Shown: one piece after another, positions 7,117-15,379 of the stretch
How positions within the stretch are numbered: position 1 is the stretch's first letter
Layout of the letters: each line of letters starts with the position of its first letter
Assembly (NCBI GenBank): GCA_900539915.1
Contig: UQDU01000005.1
Location: 1 to 64,000 of the forward strand
Direction: 5' to 3'
Length of the DNA stretch: 64,000 nucleotides
Origin: an uncultured Bacteroidales bacterium
Lineage (GTDB): Bacteria > Bacteroidota > Bacteroidia > Bacteroidales > Muribaculaceae
Program-made: the position numbers and the translations under genes
The notes under the pieces: model-generated
Seen by the model: the letters and a program-made list of their open reading frames with translations, nothing else
Database searches by the model: none
Told to the model about the DNA's origin: nothing

Positions 7117-8289
7117 CTAATTATGGCTGACTTCGGCTGCTGAGGCTGAGGTTTTGGAGGCTGAGATGGGTGAGGGGGACGTGGAGGTGGAGGATGGCTT
7201 GGGGTACTTGTCTTTGGTGAAGAAGATGTAGGCGGCACTGAATAGGCCGAGCATTACGAGCATGGCGGCCTGGAAGGCCCACATGACCACTGTGAAGGCG
7301 GCGGCATCGGCCTGGCCTATGCCGAAGAGCGACAGGGCAAACATGACGGCGAGGTTCCATGGTCCGAGGCCGCCGTTGGAGGGGACGGCCATGCTGAACG
7401 AGCCGAACACGAAGGCCACGAGTCCCGGGACGAGTCCGTAGGCCATGCCGGGCTGGTGGATAAGTTCGCGTGTGAACGGGAAGGCGTAGAAGCAGACGTA
7501 GGTTTCAAGGAAGTAGCATGTCCAGATGCCGATGGTCAGCACCAGATACATTCCGCGCCCTTTCATGGTGAACAGCACCTTGAAGCCGTCCCACATGCGG
7601 TCTATGCCGTCGTCCACGTTCTCTATCACGCGGTAGTGGCGGCAGAAGTGCAGTATGGTCCACAGGCAGCCGATTACGGCAGCCGCGATGCACCACGTCC
7701 ACGGGTCGGCAAGCACATCTTTGATGTCGCGCCCCACGGCGTAGTGGTCGGCGAAGCTGACCAGGGCCGGCTGCGCCACGATGACCGCGACAAGCGTGAT
7801 GAGGATGACCATGACAGCATCTGACGAGCGGTCGCCGAGGTCCGTGCCCACCACTTTCAGAAACGATGCGTGCTCCCTGTGCGTGACATATATACATCGC
7901 CAGGCTTCGCCGAGCCCCGAGAATATCAGATTGAGTGCATAGGCCCCGAATATCGACACGCTCTCGGCTGTCACCGACATGCGAGGTATGCCCACGCCGC
8001 GGAGCTGGATGCCCCAGCGGATACCGCGTATGATGTGTGACAGCGTGGTGATGGCCATCATCAGCACTATCCACCGGTAGTCACATCCGTGGCGTATGGT
8101 CTGCGCCATGGTGTGGATGTCGACCCTGTGCAGAAGCCACAGGACGAGTGCCACCGAGATGCCGAGCGGCAGAATGAACTTCAGGCCGTCTCCGGCAAAC
8201 TTGCGGAGCTCAGCCAGACGCGCGGCCTCCGACAAGGTGTGTCTGCGTGCTGACGGTGCTGTGTTGTGATTATCGGGTTGCATATGCAA
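7117..8289 (-). CDS. Lysylphosphatidylglycerol synthase TM-region (flippase-like) protein
   Basis: 390-residue integral membrane protein of the LPG_synthase_TM/UPF0104 family, related to the flippase half of MprF. Several hydrophobic helices are visible (LPLGISVALVLWLL, WIVLMMAITTLS, DAVMVILITLVAVIV, WCIAAAVIGCLWTIL, and further ones to residue 360). Family-like signatures are GIRWGIQLRGVGI, NLIFSGLGEAWRCIYV and AVPSNGGLGPWN. It probably moves a lipid or polyprenyl-linked substrate, but the substrate cannot be predicted. The C-terminus is a Ser/Thr/Pro-rich tail. It is divergent from the glycosyltransferase at 8364, another lipid/glycan membrane gene. Confidence 0.85.
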   Translation of the reverse strand: MHMQPDNHNTAPSARRHTLSEAARLAELRKFAGDGLKFILPLGISVALVLWLLHRVDIHTMAQTIRHGCDYRWIVLMMAITTLSHIIRGIRWGIQLRGVGIPRMSVTAESVSIFGAYALNLIFSGLGEAWRCIYVTHREHASFLKVVGTDLGDRSSDAVMVILITLVAVIVAQPALVSFADHYAVGRDIKDVLADPWTWCIAAAVIGCLWTILHFCRHYRVIENVDDGIDRMWDGFKVLFTMKGRGMYLVLTIGIWTCYFLETYVCFYAFPFTRELIHQPGMAYGLVPGLVAFVFGSFSMAVPSNGGLGPWNLAVMFALSLFGIGQADAAAFTVVMWAFQAAMLVMLGLFSAAYIFFTKDKYPKPSSTSTSPSPISASKTSASAAEVSHN

Positions 8290-8330
8290 TTAAACACTGC
8301 CATAGCCCACAGTGTTTTACAGAAAAAAGC

Positions 8331-8338
8331 TATCTTTG
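8331..8338 (+). promoter_or_regulatory. Bacteroidetes -7 element (TATCTTTG)
   Basis: TATCTTTG fits TAnnTTTG and lies 26 nt before the ATG at 8364. The -33 region is only weakly recognisable. Confidence 0.5.
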
Positions 8339-8363
8339 TACATCACAACAATTCACCACACTG

Positions 8364-10424
8364 ATGAACCGCTATAATCAGACCGATAAATTCGCCCGGG
8401 TGATGGCTTTTGCCATCATAGTGATTGCAGTCTGCGTAACATTCCTTCCGTTTCTCGGCTGCGCTCCGTTTTTCACCAAGGGCGAACCGCGTGAGGCCGT
8501 TGTGGCTCTGTCCATGATCAAGTCCGGCAACTGGATTCTGCCGCTCAGCAATGGCGATGTAATCCCTTACAAGCCGCCTTTCCTGGCGTGGTGCATCGCC
8601 CTGATCAGCCTCATCACCGGGGGAGTCACCGAGTACACCTCGCGTCTGCCATCGGCCATTGCGCTCATCGTTATGGTCATTGCCGGCTACCGCTTCTGGA
8701 GCCGTAGGCTCGGTATCCGCGCCGCCATGATAGGTGCGGTGGTCACATTCACCTGTTTTGAAGTCTATCGCGCCGGCTTCGCATGCCGGGTCGACATGGT
8801 GCTGACCATGTTTATCGTCACCGGCATGTATTCGCTGTATATCTGGGCCATGGAGCGCAACATGAGCCGGCTGCCGTGGGCGGCGATACTGCTGTTGAGC
8901 TGCGGCACGCTTACCAAGGGACCTGTAGCCATCATCCTGCCCTTGCTGTCGGTGTGGATTGCTGTCTTGTTGTGCGGCTACCGCCTGTGGAAATGCACGT
9001 GGAAGATGGCCGTCGTGGCGCTCCTTGCGCTCATCATCCCGGCCCTGTGGTATGTGGCTGCGTGGGAGCGTGGCGGCCAGGAATTTCTCGACCTCGCCAT
9101 GGAGGAGAATTTCGGACGCATGACCGGCACCATGTCATATGACTCCCACGTCAATCCGTGGTGGTACAATATCATCACGCTGCTGGGCGGTCTGGCACCC
9201 TACACACTGCTGCTGGTCATCTTCGTGGTGTGTCTGCTGATGCCGCAGCTGCGCCACTCGGTCAAGGGCGGTTTCTACCGCTGGCGCACAGCCGACAATG
9301 CCCGCTTCTTCATGTTCATCGTTCCGCTCGTAGTGTTCCTTTTCTATTGTTTCCCATCGAGCAAGCGCAGCGTCTATCTCCTCCCTATGTATCCGTTTCT
9401 GGCCATGCAGATCGGTCTGCTGATTCTGTGGTGTGCCCGTAAGGCCGGGGGAGTGGTCAAGTCCTTTACCGGCACAGTCTGTGTCATCGCCATACTGACG
9501 TTTGTGGTCTTCTGCCTGTTCCATATACCGGCCATCACCACACAGTTTACCCCCGGAATGTCCATCGGGACCATGCAGGCCATCAGCGGATTCATGGCTC
9601 CGGCGGCATGGTGGAAATGGGGGATTCTGATTCTGTCGTGCATAGTGGCGGTCATCGTATTCGTGCAGCTGTTCAGAGCCGGAGCTTCTACGGCCACCGT
9701 GGGCTTGTGCTGCATGCTCGTCACGCTCTACATGGCTTTTGGCGGCGTGTATCAGCCGGCGGCCATATCATACAAGACCGATATACCTATGGCACGCGAC
9801 CTGGAGCGTATACAGCCCAAGGGAGAGATATACTCGTTTATCGTCAGTGACATGATGCGCTTCTTCACCGCCGATTTCTATATCGGCGACCGCATCGCGC
9901 CGTTCAGCTACGAAATGTCGCCGGCGACAGGTCTGATACTTATCGGTGACGACGATGTGTGGGAGTTCCGCCGTCTATGGGACGGCAAAGTTGCACTGAC
10001 CGAGACCGTGTACCGATGGGCCAAGAAGAGCTGCGACGTAGGGCAGCCCGTGACACTTTACCGCTATGTGATAGATGACGCTCCGCGCCGGGTGGCACGG
10101 CAGGAAAGTCTGCCCGTTGATGCTCCGGCACCCTCATCGCCGAAGGTCAAGGTGCAGCCTCAGAAACCGGTAGCGTCACCGGCCGCCGTCGCCAAGCCTG
10201 TACGCGCTGACACTACGAAGCATGCCGTAGCCAAAGCCGCCAAGGATTCACTTCCGGCAGCCGTCACCGCCCCGAAGCCGACCACGCCCGAGTCCACTGC
10301 CGCTGACCCCAAGACTCCGCAGCCCGAGACTCAGAAAGAGCCTGTAAAAGTGGCCGCAGACACCCCTGCAACCCCACCGACCCAACCCGAAAATAATAAT
10401 CAAAAGACAGATATACAACAATGA
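8364..10424 (+). CDS. ArnT/PMT-type glycosyltransferase family 39 membrane protein
   Basis: About 686 residues. The N-terminal two thirds is a multi-helix GT-C fold protein: LPFLGCAPFFTKGEPREAVVALSMIKSGNWILP holds the acidic residue after the first helix typical of ArnT-like enzymes, and the VIPYKPPFLAWCIAL loop matches family members (KPPL..W). Such enzymes transfer a sugar from a polyprenyl phosphate donor to lipid A or protein at the outer face of the inner membrane. The last ~100 residues are a low-complexity Ala/Pro/Lys/Thr tail. ATG 8364 is chosen because the promoter lies inside the longer frame from 8247. The stop overlaps mtnN by 4 nt. Confidence 0.85.
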   Translation: MNRYNQTDKFARVMAFAIIVIAVCVTFLPFLGCAPFFTKGEPREAVVALSMIKSGNWILPLSNGDVIPYKPPFLAWCIALISLITGGVTEYTSRLPSAIALIVMVIAGYRFWSRRLGIRAAMIGAVVTFTCFEVYRAGFACRVDMVLTMFIVTGMYSLYIWAMERNMSRLPWAAILLLSCGTLTKGPVAIILPLLSVWIAVLLCGYRLWKCTWKMAVVALLALIIPALWYVAAWERGGQEFLDLAMEENFGRMTGTMSYDSHVNPWWYNIITLLGGLAPYTLLLVIFVVCLLMPQLRHSVKGGFYRWRTADNARFFMFIVPLVVFLFYCFPSSKRSVYLLPMYPFLAMQIGLLILWCARKAGGVVKSFTGTVCVIAILTFVVFCLFHIPAITTQFTPGMSIGTMQAISGFMAPAAWWKWGILILSCIVAVIVFVQLFRAGASTATVGLCCMLVTLYMAFGGVYQPAAISYKTDIPMARDLERIQPKGEIYSFIVSDMMRFFTADFYIGDRIAPFSYEMSPATGLILIGDDDVWEFRRLWDGKVALTETVYRWAKKSCDVGQPVTLYRYVIDDAPRRVARQESLPVDAPAPSSPKVKVQPQKPVASPAAVAKPVRADTTKHAVAKAAKDSLPAAVTAPKPTTPESTAADPKTPQPETQKEPVKVAADTPATPPTQPENNNQKTDIQQ

Positions 10425-11119
10425 AAATCGCAATCATAGTAGCCATGCAGAAGGAGCTCCATCTGCTCCTCGGCCGCATGGGCCATGACATCCGTTTGGT
10501 CACTTTTGAAGACCATCCCTATTATTTCGGCACTTTAGGCGGCCATAACATCATAGCCACCACATGCGGCATAGGGAAGGTCAATGCAGCCCTCGCTACA
10601 GATACGCTTATCCGCAATTTCTCGCCCGAGCTCGTCATCAACACCGGCGTGGCCGGAGGCGTGGGAGCCGACGGGGTCAAGGTGCTTGATGTGGTGTGGG
10701 GCGAACGTGTCGCCTACCATGACGTATGGTGTGGCCCCGGCACACAGTGGGGCGAAGCTGCCGGCTGTCCTCTCTACTTCCATAGCGACGACTCACTGAT
10801 AACCCCCGGCACGCTGGAGAGCATACCGTCACTGCGCAAGGGTCTTATCTGTTCGGGCGATATATTCGTGTCACGAGCCGAGGAGGTGGATGCCATACGA
10901 AGCCGTTTCCCCGACGTGCTCGCCGTTGACATGGAGTCGGCACCTGTGATGCAGACCTGCTACAAACACCGCATCCCCGTCATGGTGGCCCGTGTCATCA
11001 GCGACACCCCCGGAAGCGACGACAACATATCCCAATACGAGAGCTTCTGGGAGGATGCACCGCGCGAAAGCATGGACGCCATCACTGCCATACTTGAGAA
11101 CATAACACCCAAAGCCTGA
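10421..11119 (+). CDS. mtnN: 5'-methylthioadenosine/S-adenosylhomocysteine nucleosidase
   Basis: Cleaves methylthioadenosine and S-adenosylhomocysteine to adenine plus the thioribose compound in the cytoplasm. 232 residues, the normal length. The start MKIAIIVAMQKELHLLL holds the catalytic glutamate of the EAME/xKEL region, TCGIGKVNAALAT and NTGVAGG are the phosphorylase-fold loops, and VDMESAPVMQTC holds the substrate-binding Met-Glu pair; the Asp in ARVISDTPGSD is the catalytic aspartate. It is followed 18 nt later by luxS, the next step from S-ribosylhomocysteine, so the two form an activated-methyl-cycle unit. Confidence 0.96.
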   Translation: MKIAIIVAMQKELHLLLGRMGHDIRLVTFEDHPYYFGTLGGHNIIATTCGIGKVNAALATDTLIRNFSPELVINTGVAGGVGADGVKVLDVVWGERVAYHDVWCGPGTQWGEAAGCPLYFHSDDSLITPGTLESIPSLRKGLICSGDIFVSRAEEVDAIRSRFPDVLAVDMESAPVMQTCYKHRIPVMVARVISDTPGSDDNISQYESFWEDAPRESMDAITAILENITPKA

Positions 11120-11137
11120 CCCATCTCCCCTCTGACA

Positions 11138-11623
11138 ATGGATAAGATAGACAGTTTCAAAGTCAACCATACCGACCTGCTGCGCGGCATATACGTGTCA
11201 CGCAAGGACACCACCCCCTCGGGCGACGTCATCACCACCTTTGACATACGTATGGTGGAGCCTAACCGCATGCCCCATATCCCGGGACCTGCCATACACG
11301 CCATGGAGCATCTTGCCGCGACCTATCTGCGCAATGACCGCGAGTGGGGAAGCCGCATAGTCTACTGGGGCCCTATGGGATGCCTCACGGGCAACTATCT
11401 GATCATACAGGGAGATTTGCAGCCTCGTGACATCCTTCAGCTCGTGAGGCGCACTATGGCCTATGTGGCGATGTATGAAGGGCCTATACCGGGAGCCACG
11501 CCACGAGACTGTGGCAATTATACCTTTATGGATCACCAGGGGGCACGTCTGATAGCACGCAAATACCTTGAGGAGGTGCTTGCCGAGCCCACCGACGCGA
11601 ATTTCGTCTATCCGGCAGATTGA
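11138..11623 (+). CDS. luxS: S-ribosylhomocysteine lyase
   Basis: Converts S-ribosylhomocysteine to homocysteine and DPD, the precursor of the autoinducer AI-2. 161 residues, the normal length. The metal site is the HxxEH motif HAMEH (residues 54-58) plus the cysteine in RDCGNY near residue 126; GPMGCLTG carries the catalytic cysteine. It is placed right after mtnN, which makes its substrate. In gut Bacteroidales the main job is likely homocysteine recycling, with AI-2 as a by-product. Confidence 0.97.
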   Translation: MDKIDSFKVNHTDLLRGIYVSRKDTTPSGDVITTFDIRMVEPNRMPHIPGPAIHAMEHLAATYLRNDREWGSRIVYWGPMGCLTGNYLIIQGDLQPRDILQLVRRTMAYVAMYEGPIPGATPRDCGNYTFMDHQGARLIARKYLEEVLAEPTDANFVYPAD

Positions 11624-11687
11624 CATAGCCACAATGCCATATCCATTTGTGCCACGGCCCTCAGGATATGGCTAATATCCATCCCCG

Positions 11688-12350
11688 ATGAAAGACCTCA
11701 AGCCACATAAGGGTGCCTTCTACCTGCATCGGCTCATAGCGGAGGGCGAACACGAGCATCAGGACTTCAAATATTCGGTCAGCGATGCCCGTAAGATAGC
11801 CCGTTCCATATCCGCGTTTGCCAACAATGGCGGCGGCAGACTGCTCATAGGGGTCAAGGACAACGGGGTCATAGCCGGAGTCCGCAATGAAGAAGACATT
11901 TACGTGGTGGAAACCGCCGGGTCGATATATTGCCGTCCGCCGCAGGAGGTGTCGTTTACCGCTTACAGAGCCGAGGGCGGCGAAGTGGTGTTTGTCGCGG
12001 AGATTGCCGAAAGCGATGTCAAGCCCATCATGGTGGCTGAATCCGACGGCACTCTCAGGGCATATTACCGCGTCAATGACGAAAACATCGTGGCATCGCC
12101 TCTGATGGTGGAGAATTGGAATCGTAACCGGCGTGAGGACACGGCGGTGCTGAGGCTCTCGGCAGCTGAAAATTCATTGCTCCACCGCCTGGAGTCAGGT
12201 GTGATGCTCACCATTGATGACTACATGAAGCTGTCACATATCTCCCGGCGGACAGCCGAGATGTCGGCGTCGCATCTCCTCTCGATGGGAATAGTGCGGA
12301 TGGTCTATGACGGCCATCAGTGGCGGCTCGCCCGGGCTACCGCTCTCTGA
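11688..12350 (+). CDS. AlbA_2 (Schlafen-like) domain protein with winged-helix end
   Basis: 220 residues. The N-terminal half is an AlbA_2/divergent AAA_4 domain: HEHQDFKYSVSDARKIARSISAFANNGGGRLLIGVKDNGVIAGV is the family core (E.QDFK......I...I.AFANT.GG.L.IGV.D.G.I.G). The C-terminal ~80 residues (TIDDYMKLSHISRRTAEMSASHLLSMGIV) look like a winged helix. The family includes nucleic-acid-binding regulators and some RNases; the acidic/basic catalytic triad of the Slfn RNases cannot be confirmed. It lies 64 nt after luxS and may be co-transcribed. Confidence 0.8.
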   Translation: MKDLKPHKGAFYLHRLIAEGEHEHQDFKYSVSDARKIARSISAFANNGGGRLLIGVKDNGVIAGVRNEEDIYVVETAGSIYCRPPQEVSFTAYRAEGGEVVFVAEIAESDVKPIMVAESDGTLRAYYRVNDENIVASPLMVENWNRNRREDTAVLRLSAAENSLLHRLESGVMLTIDDYMKLSHISRRTAEMSASHLLSMGIVRMVYDGHQWRLARATAL

Positions 12351-12447
12351 TTCATGTCGTAGGCAGGCTGATTCTGACTCCCTCTTAAACCATAGACGGT
12401 GGCAGGGCGTTAAGATTATGGTTTTATAGAAAGGATGGACTTTAATC

Positions 12448-13299
12448 ATGCCACAAACATATACTGACAACGAGGCGGCAATACGCCGTGCCTCATACGA
12501 CGATGCCGAGTACCCTCAGGTAGCCTACGTCAATGGTAAGTGCATCAATATAGTAGCCGACCTGTGGCATACGCCGGAGACCGCTCTCTGGAAGTCGGGG
12601 GCTGTTACGCGCAGCAACGAGGAGGCGTGTATGATGGCGGCCACGGCCACATGGCTGCTATGGCGCGAGAAGATGATGGCCGAGGGGCGGCAGGTTTCAT
12701 CGCCCAATTTTGTCATCTCATCGCAGCATTCTCCCATATGGGACAGCTTCTCGCAGCTCTGGAATATCGAGATGCGTTCGCCGTCGGGCTGCTCTGACGG
12801 CTGCGACACGGAGCGGCTCATCTCGCTGTGTGACGACGATACAATCTGTGTCATCCATTCGGTCAGAGAAGACCATGGCCATTCAGACGGAGGTCTTGAG
12901 TCACTTGACCGTGCCATCGGCTCTCTAAATGCGCATAAACCTTATGCCATACCCATCCATATCGATGCCGGAGACTCGGGGCTGTCGTTGCCGTTTACAT
13001 CTCCAGAGATGCTCTGGGATTTCCGCCTTGACAATGTCAGGTCCATATCGGCATATTGTCCCTATGAGTCGGAGGTGTTCCCCGGGACAGGTTTCGTGTG
13101 TTGGCGTGACCGCGGATGCGTGCCTGAAGGGATGCTGTTCACAGTCAACTACCTCGGCACCGAAATCAGTCAGGTCGGGCTCAATTTCTCACGTTCTACC
13201 GACGGCTTGTTGAACCACTACGCGCGTTATGTGCGCCTCGGGCAGGAGGGCGTGCGTCAGGCAGTGGTCAGTCGGGCTTCGGGAGAAGCAGAGCATTGA
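12448..13299 (+). CDS. Glutamate-decarboxylase-like protein lacking the PLP lysine
   Basis: 283 residues that align with the middle of bacterial glutamate decarboxylase (roughly residues 85-365 of about 466): DAEYPQVAYVNGKCINIVADL, then HIDAGDSGLSLPF, LWDFRLDNVRSISA, GFVCWRD, NYLGTEISQVGLNFSR and RYVRLGQEGV. The cofactor site SISASGHKFG of the family is here SISAYCPYES, so the Schiff-base lysine is replaced by tyrosine, and the glutamate-binding part is also changed. Both ends of the enzyme are missing. It is a relic or a pseudoenzyme with another job. The gene end overlaps the convergent esterase. Confidence 0.75.
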   Translation: MPQTYTDNEAAIRRASYDDAEYPQVAYVNGKCINIVADLWHTPETALWKSGAVTRSNEEACMMAATATWLLWREKMMAEGRQVSSPNFVISSQHSPIWDSFSQLWNIEMRSPSGCSDGCDTERLISLCDDDTICVIHSVREDHGHSDGGLESLDRAIGSLNAHKPYAIPIHIDAGDSGLSLPFTSPEMLWDFRLDNVRSISAYCPYESEVFPGTGFVCWRDRGCVPEGMLFTVNYLGTEISQVGLNFSRSTDGLLNHYARYVRLGQEGVRQAVVSRASGEAEH

Positions 13300-13939
13300 G
13301 AGCCCATGTGAGCCGAGGGCATACAGGCGCGTAATGATTGCCTGGTGTGGTCTGGAAAGTAACATTGATGCCCCGGGACTGCAATATTTCTATCACTTGG
13401 GCTGTATCTGTACCCACGCTTCTGAATTGTGGGACGGGAGTGAAGGGCTCCTTTTTCCCAAGCGACAGGTAGGCGTTGCCGCTCTTGTGGGGAATGGCAT
13501 AATCAGTGAGCCACTTGACAAATCCCTGATACCAGAACGACCCCGAGATACATCCGATATTGGTGAACATGTCGCTCTGGACCCATTGCCACAAAGCGAA
13601 CAGCCCCGACAGGGACACGCCTATCAGCGTGCGCTGCGGTGAGGAGAGCCCGAGATGCTTTTCAACAGCCGGCACTACCTCCTCCTCGAGAAAACGCCTG
13701 AACTGTGGTGCAAGCCCTCGGAAGTCGGGCGACCCCGTAGGTGCGCCCGGTGCGGCCCATGGGGTGAGGTCGTTGTCCCAGTCCATGCCGCCGATGACCA
13801 CAACGGTGGTGTCATAGTCCGCTGCGGCCTGGCTTACCCAGCCATAGTCAAGCGGTCCGAATAATATGTAGCATATCCTGTCGGATGATGTTGCCTTGGC
13901 GATTTCACAGCGCAGATTGCCTATGTCGATGTGTTCCAT
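13268..13939 (-). CDS. Alpha/beta-hydrolase esterase
   Basis: About 223 residues of the putative-esterase (enterochelin esterase-like) alpha/beta-hydrolase group. The nucleophile elbow is LIGVSLSGLFALW (G-x-S-x-S/G), an acidic residue follows later, and the catalytic His is likely in TTPGNHYAP near the C-terminus. No signal peptide, so it should be cytoplasmic. ATG 13939 is preferred to the TTG at 13948, which would overlap the upstream gene by 4 nt. It follows the adenylation/GNAT gene closely and is probably co-transcribed with it. The 3' end overlaps the convergent decarboxylase-like gene by about 30 nt. Confidence 0.8.
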   Translation of the reverse strand: MEHIDIGNLRCEIAKATSSDRICYILFGPLDYGWVSQAAADYDTTVVVIGGMDWDNDLTPWAAPGAPTGSPDFRGLAPQFRRFLEEEVVPAVEKHLGLSSPQRTLIGVSLSGLFALWQWVQSDMFTNIGCISGSFWYQGFVKWLTDYAIPHKSGNAYLSLGKKEPFTPVPQFRSVGTDTAQVIEILQSRGINVTFQTTPGNHYAPVCPRLTWALNALLLPKPD

Positions 13940-13944
13940 ATTGG

Positions 13945-14775
13945 TCAATGTTTGAGTTTCAACATCCCCTCCATCGGTTCAAATCCGGCATGGAGGTAAA
14001 GCGGCTCGCCCATGGAGCTGGTCTCGAGGTATATCTTGCCGGCCAGACGGTTCCTGGCTTCATTTATAAGACGGTTTACAATGGCGCCTCCTATGCCGCG
14101 GCGTCTGAAAGCGTCCCTGACATAGATGCTCATCAGGTAGGCGCACCGTCCCGATGTATTGTCGGGCGAAGGCATCTCTTCCTGCATGCACAGTGCTCCG
14201 CAGCCGGCATCCATACCGTTGACCGAGGCGATGACGGTCACATTGTCATCCGGCGGATTGTGGCGCGAGTAATATTCGCGGCCGGCTTCCTCCAACGCAT
14301 CCCAATCGGGTGAGTCCGCGTCGGCAAATACGCAGCGCAGCACCTCCATGCGCCATCGTACCAGGGCATTCAGGATGTTTTCTACTTCGTCACATTCCAC
14401 CCTCTTGCCCATAATCATCACCTGCTTGTCCTTGCGGTGGAGAAAACCGAAATTTCCGTCGGGCAGCACGTATCCGAGGTCGCCGCTCCGATACATCCTG
14501 CGTCCGTCAGGCAGCGTGACGAAATTGACTTGCTCCGGCACATCGCGCAGATAGGCATCCGACACGCCGTCGCCCATTATGCAGATTTCTCCCGGTGCGC
14601 CACGATGTACGGGACGCAGGTCTTCGTCAAGCACCTCTACATGCGTTCCCTCCACAGGATGCCCGATGGGGTATGTGCCGTTGTCAAGGGGGTCGCGGTC
14701 GTTCAGCCTGAAATATGTGGCGCACACAGTCGTTTCCGATGGCCCGTAGGTATTATAGATGTCGGCATCGGTCAT
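13945..14775 (-). CDS. Truncated adenylation domain fused to GNAT
   Basis: 276 residues. The first ~130 are the C-terminal part of an AMP-binding (NRPS/acyl-CoA ligase) domain: motif A5 NTYGPSETTVCATYF, A7 MYRSGDLGYVLPDG, and A8 FLHRKDKQVMIMGKRVECDEVE. Motifs A1-A4 are missing, so it cannot adenylate a substrate by itself. From about residue 185 an apparently intact GNAT domain follows (GCGALCMQEEM, AYLMSIYVRDAFRRRGIGGAIVNRLI with the R-x-x-G-x-G/A acetyl-CoA loop, LYLHAGFEPM). The upstream N-terminal piece of the adenylation domain is still visible at 14778-14867, so an internal deletion made this gene. The GNAT part may still work. Confidence 0.75.
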   Translation of the reverse strand: MTDADIYNTYGPSETTVCATYFRLNDRDPLDNGTYPIGHPVEGTHVEVLDEDLRPVHRGAPGEICIMGDGVSDAYLRDVPEQVNFVTLPDGRRMYRSGDLGYVLPDGNFGFLHRKDKQVMIMGKRVECDEVENILNALVRWRMEVLRCVFADADSPDWDALEEAGREYYSRHNPPDDNVTVIASVNGMDAGCGALCMQEEMPSPDNTSGRCAYLMSIYVRDAFRRRGIGGAIVNRLINEARNRLAGKIYLETSSMGEPLYLHAGFEPMEGMLKLKH

Positions 14776-14777
14776 CG

Positions 14778-14867
14778 TCAGCAGCCGGTCGATATGTCCG
14801 TTACGGCCACGCTGCCGGCTGCCGTTCTCACTTGTCGGGCGAATACGCCATATACAGTATTATCCAT
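14778..14867 (-). pseudogene. N-terminal stub of the deleted adenylation domain
   Basis: Twenty-nine codons from ATG 14867 read MDNTVYGVFARQVRTAAGSV and then AVTDISTGC before a TGA. This is the opening of an adenylation domain (V.Q....P...AV.D......LTY.EL), cut just before the LTY part. The next bases, in another frame, continue as RLLTMTDADIYNTYGPSE, the region before motif A5. The junction therefore marks a deletion of the middle of the domain plus a frame change. Confidence 0.65.
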
Positions 14868-14954
14868 ACAGTCACAATGTCACATATGGTTTTATAACAA
14901 CTGTATGGCGTCCATGGTTTGTCTGCCGGCATCAGGTGATGTCCCAATGTCGCT

Positions 14955-15365
14955 AACTTAGAGGATGCACCCATCGTAGTAGGGACATGCCACAATGCTG
15001 TTCACTTAAGGAATGCATACATCGTAGTAGGGACATGCCATGGCATGTCTGCTGACGCAACACTCTCATTAGCATGACTTTAGGCGACATGCCATGGCAT
15101 GTCCCTACTACATATGAACGCCATTCGAGCATTTACGCTTGCTTAAGTGAACAGCATTGGGACATGCCATGGCATGTCTGCTGACGCAACGCCCCTCATT
15201 AGTATGGCTTTTGGCGACATGCCATGGCATGTCCCTACTACATTAGAACGTCATTAAAGCATTTACGACTGGTTAAGTTAGTGGCATTGTGCCATGGCAT
15301 GTCCCTACTACATAATAACGTCAGTCAAGTATCAACGACTGCTTAAGTTCGTGACATTGGGTGAC
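14955..15365. repeat. Dispersed palindromic repeat cluster 2 (tandem units)
   Basis: About four full or partial copies of the palindrome GACATGCCATGGCATGTC, joined by two alternating spacers. Spacer A runs CCCTACTACAT ... CTTAAGTGAACAGCATTG; spacer B runs TGCTGACGCAAC ... TTTAGGC between two palindromes. The first unit is itself an inverted repeat: reverse spacer A, palindrome, spacer B, palindrome, spacer A. Later units drift in sequence (GGTTAAGTTAGTGGCATTG). It lies between two minus-strand genes. Confidence 0.85.
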
Positions 15366-15379
15366 GACCCAGAGGCAGA

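Noticed and set aside
14955..15365. Possible CRISPR array
   Set aside because: The repeats are regular, but the intervening segments are themselves two recurring spacers, not unique ones. The units occur in many places in both orientations, and there are no cas genes.
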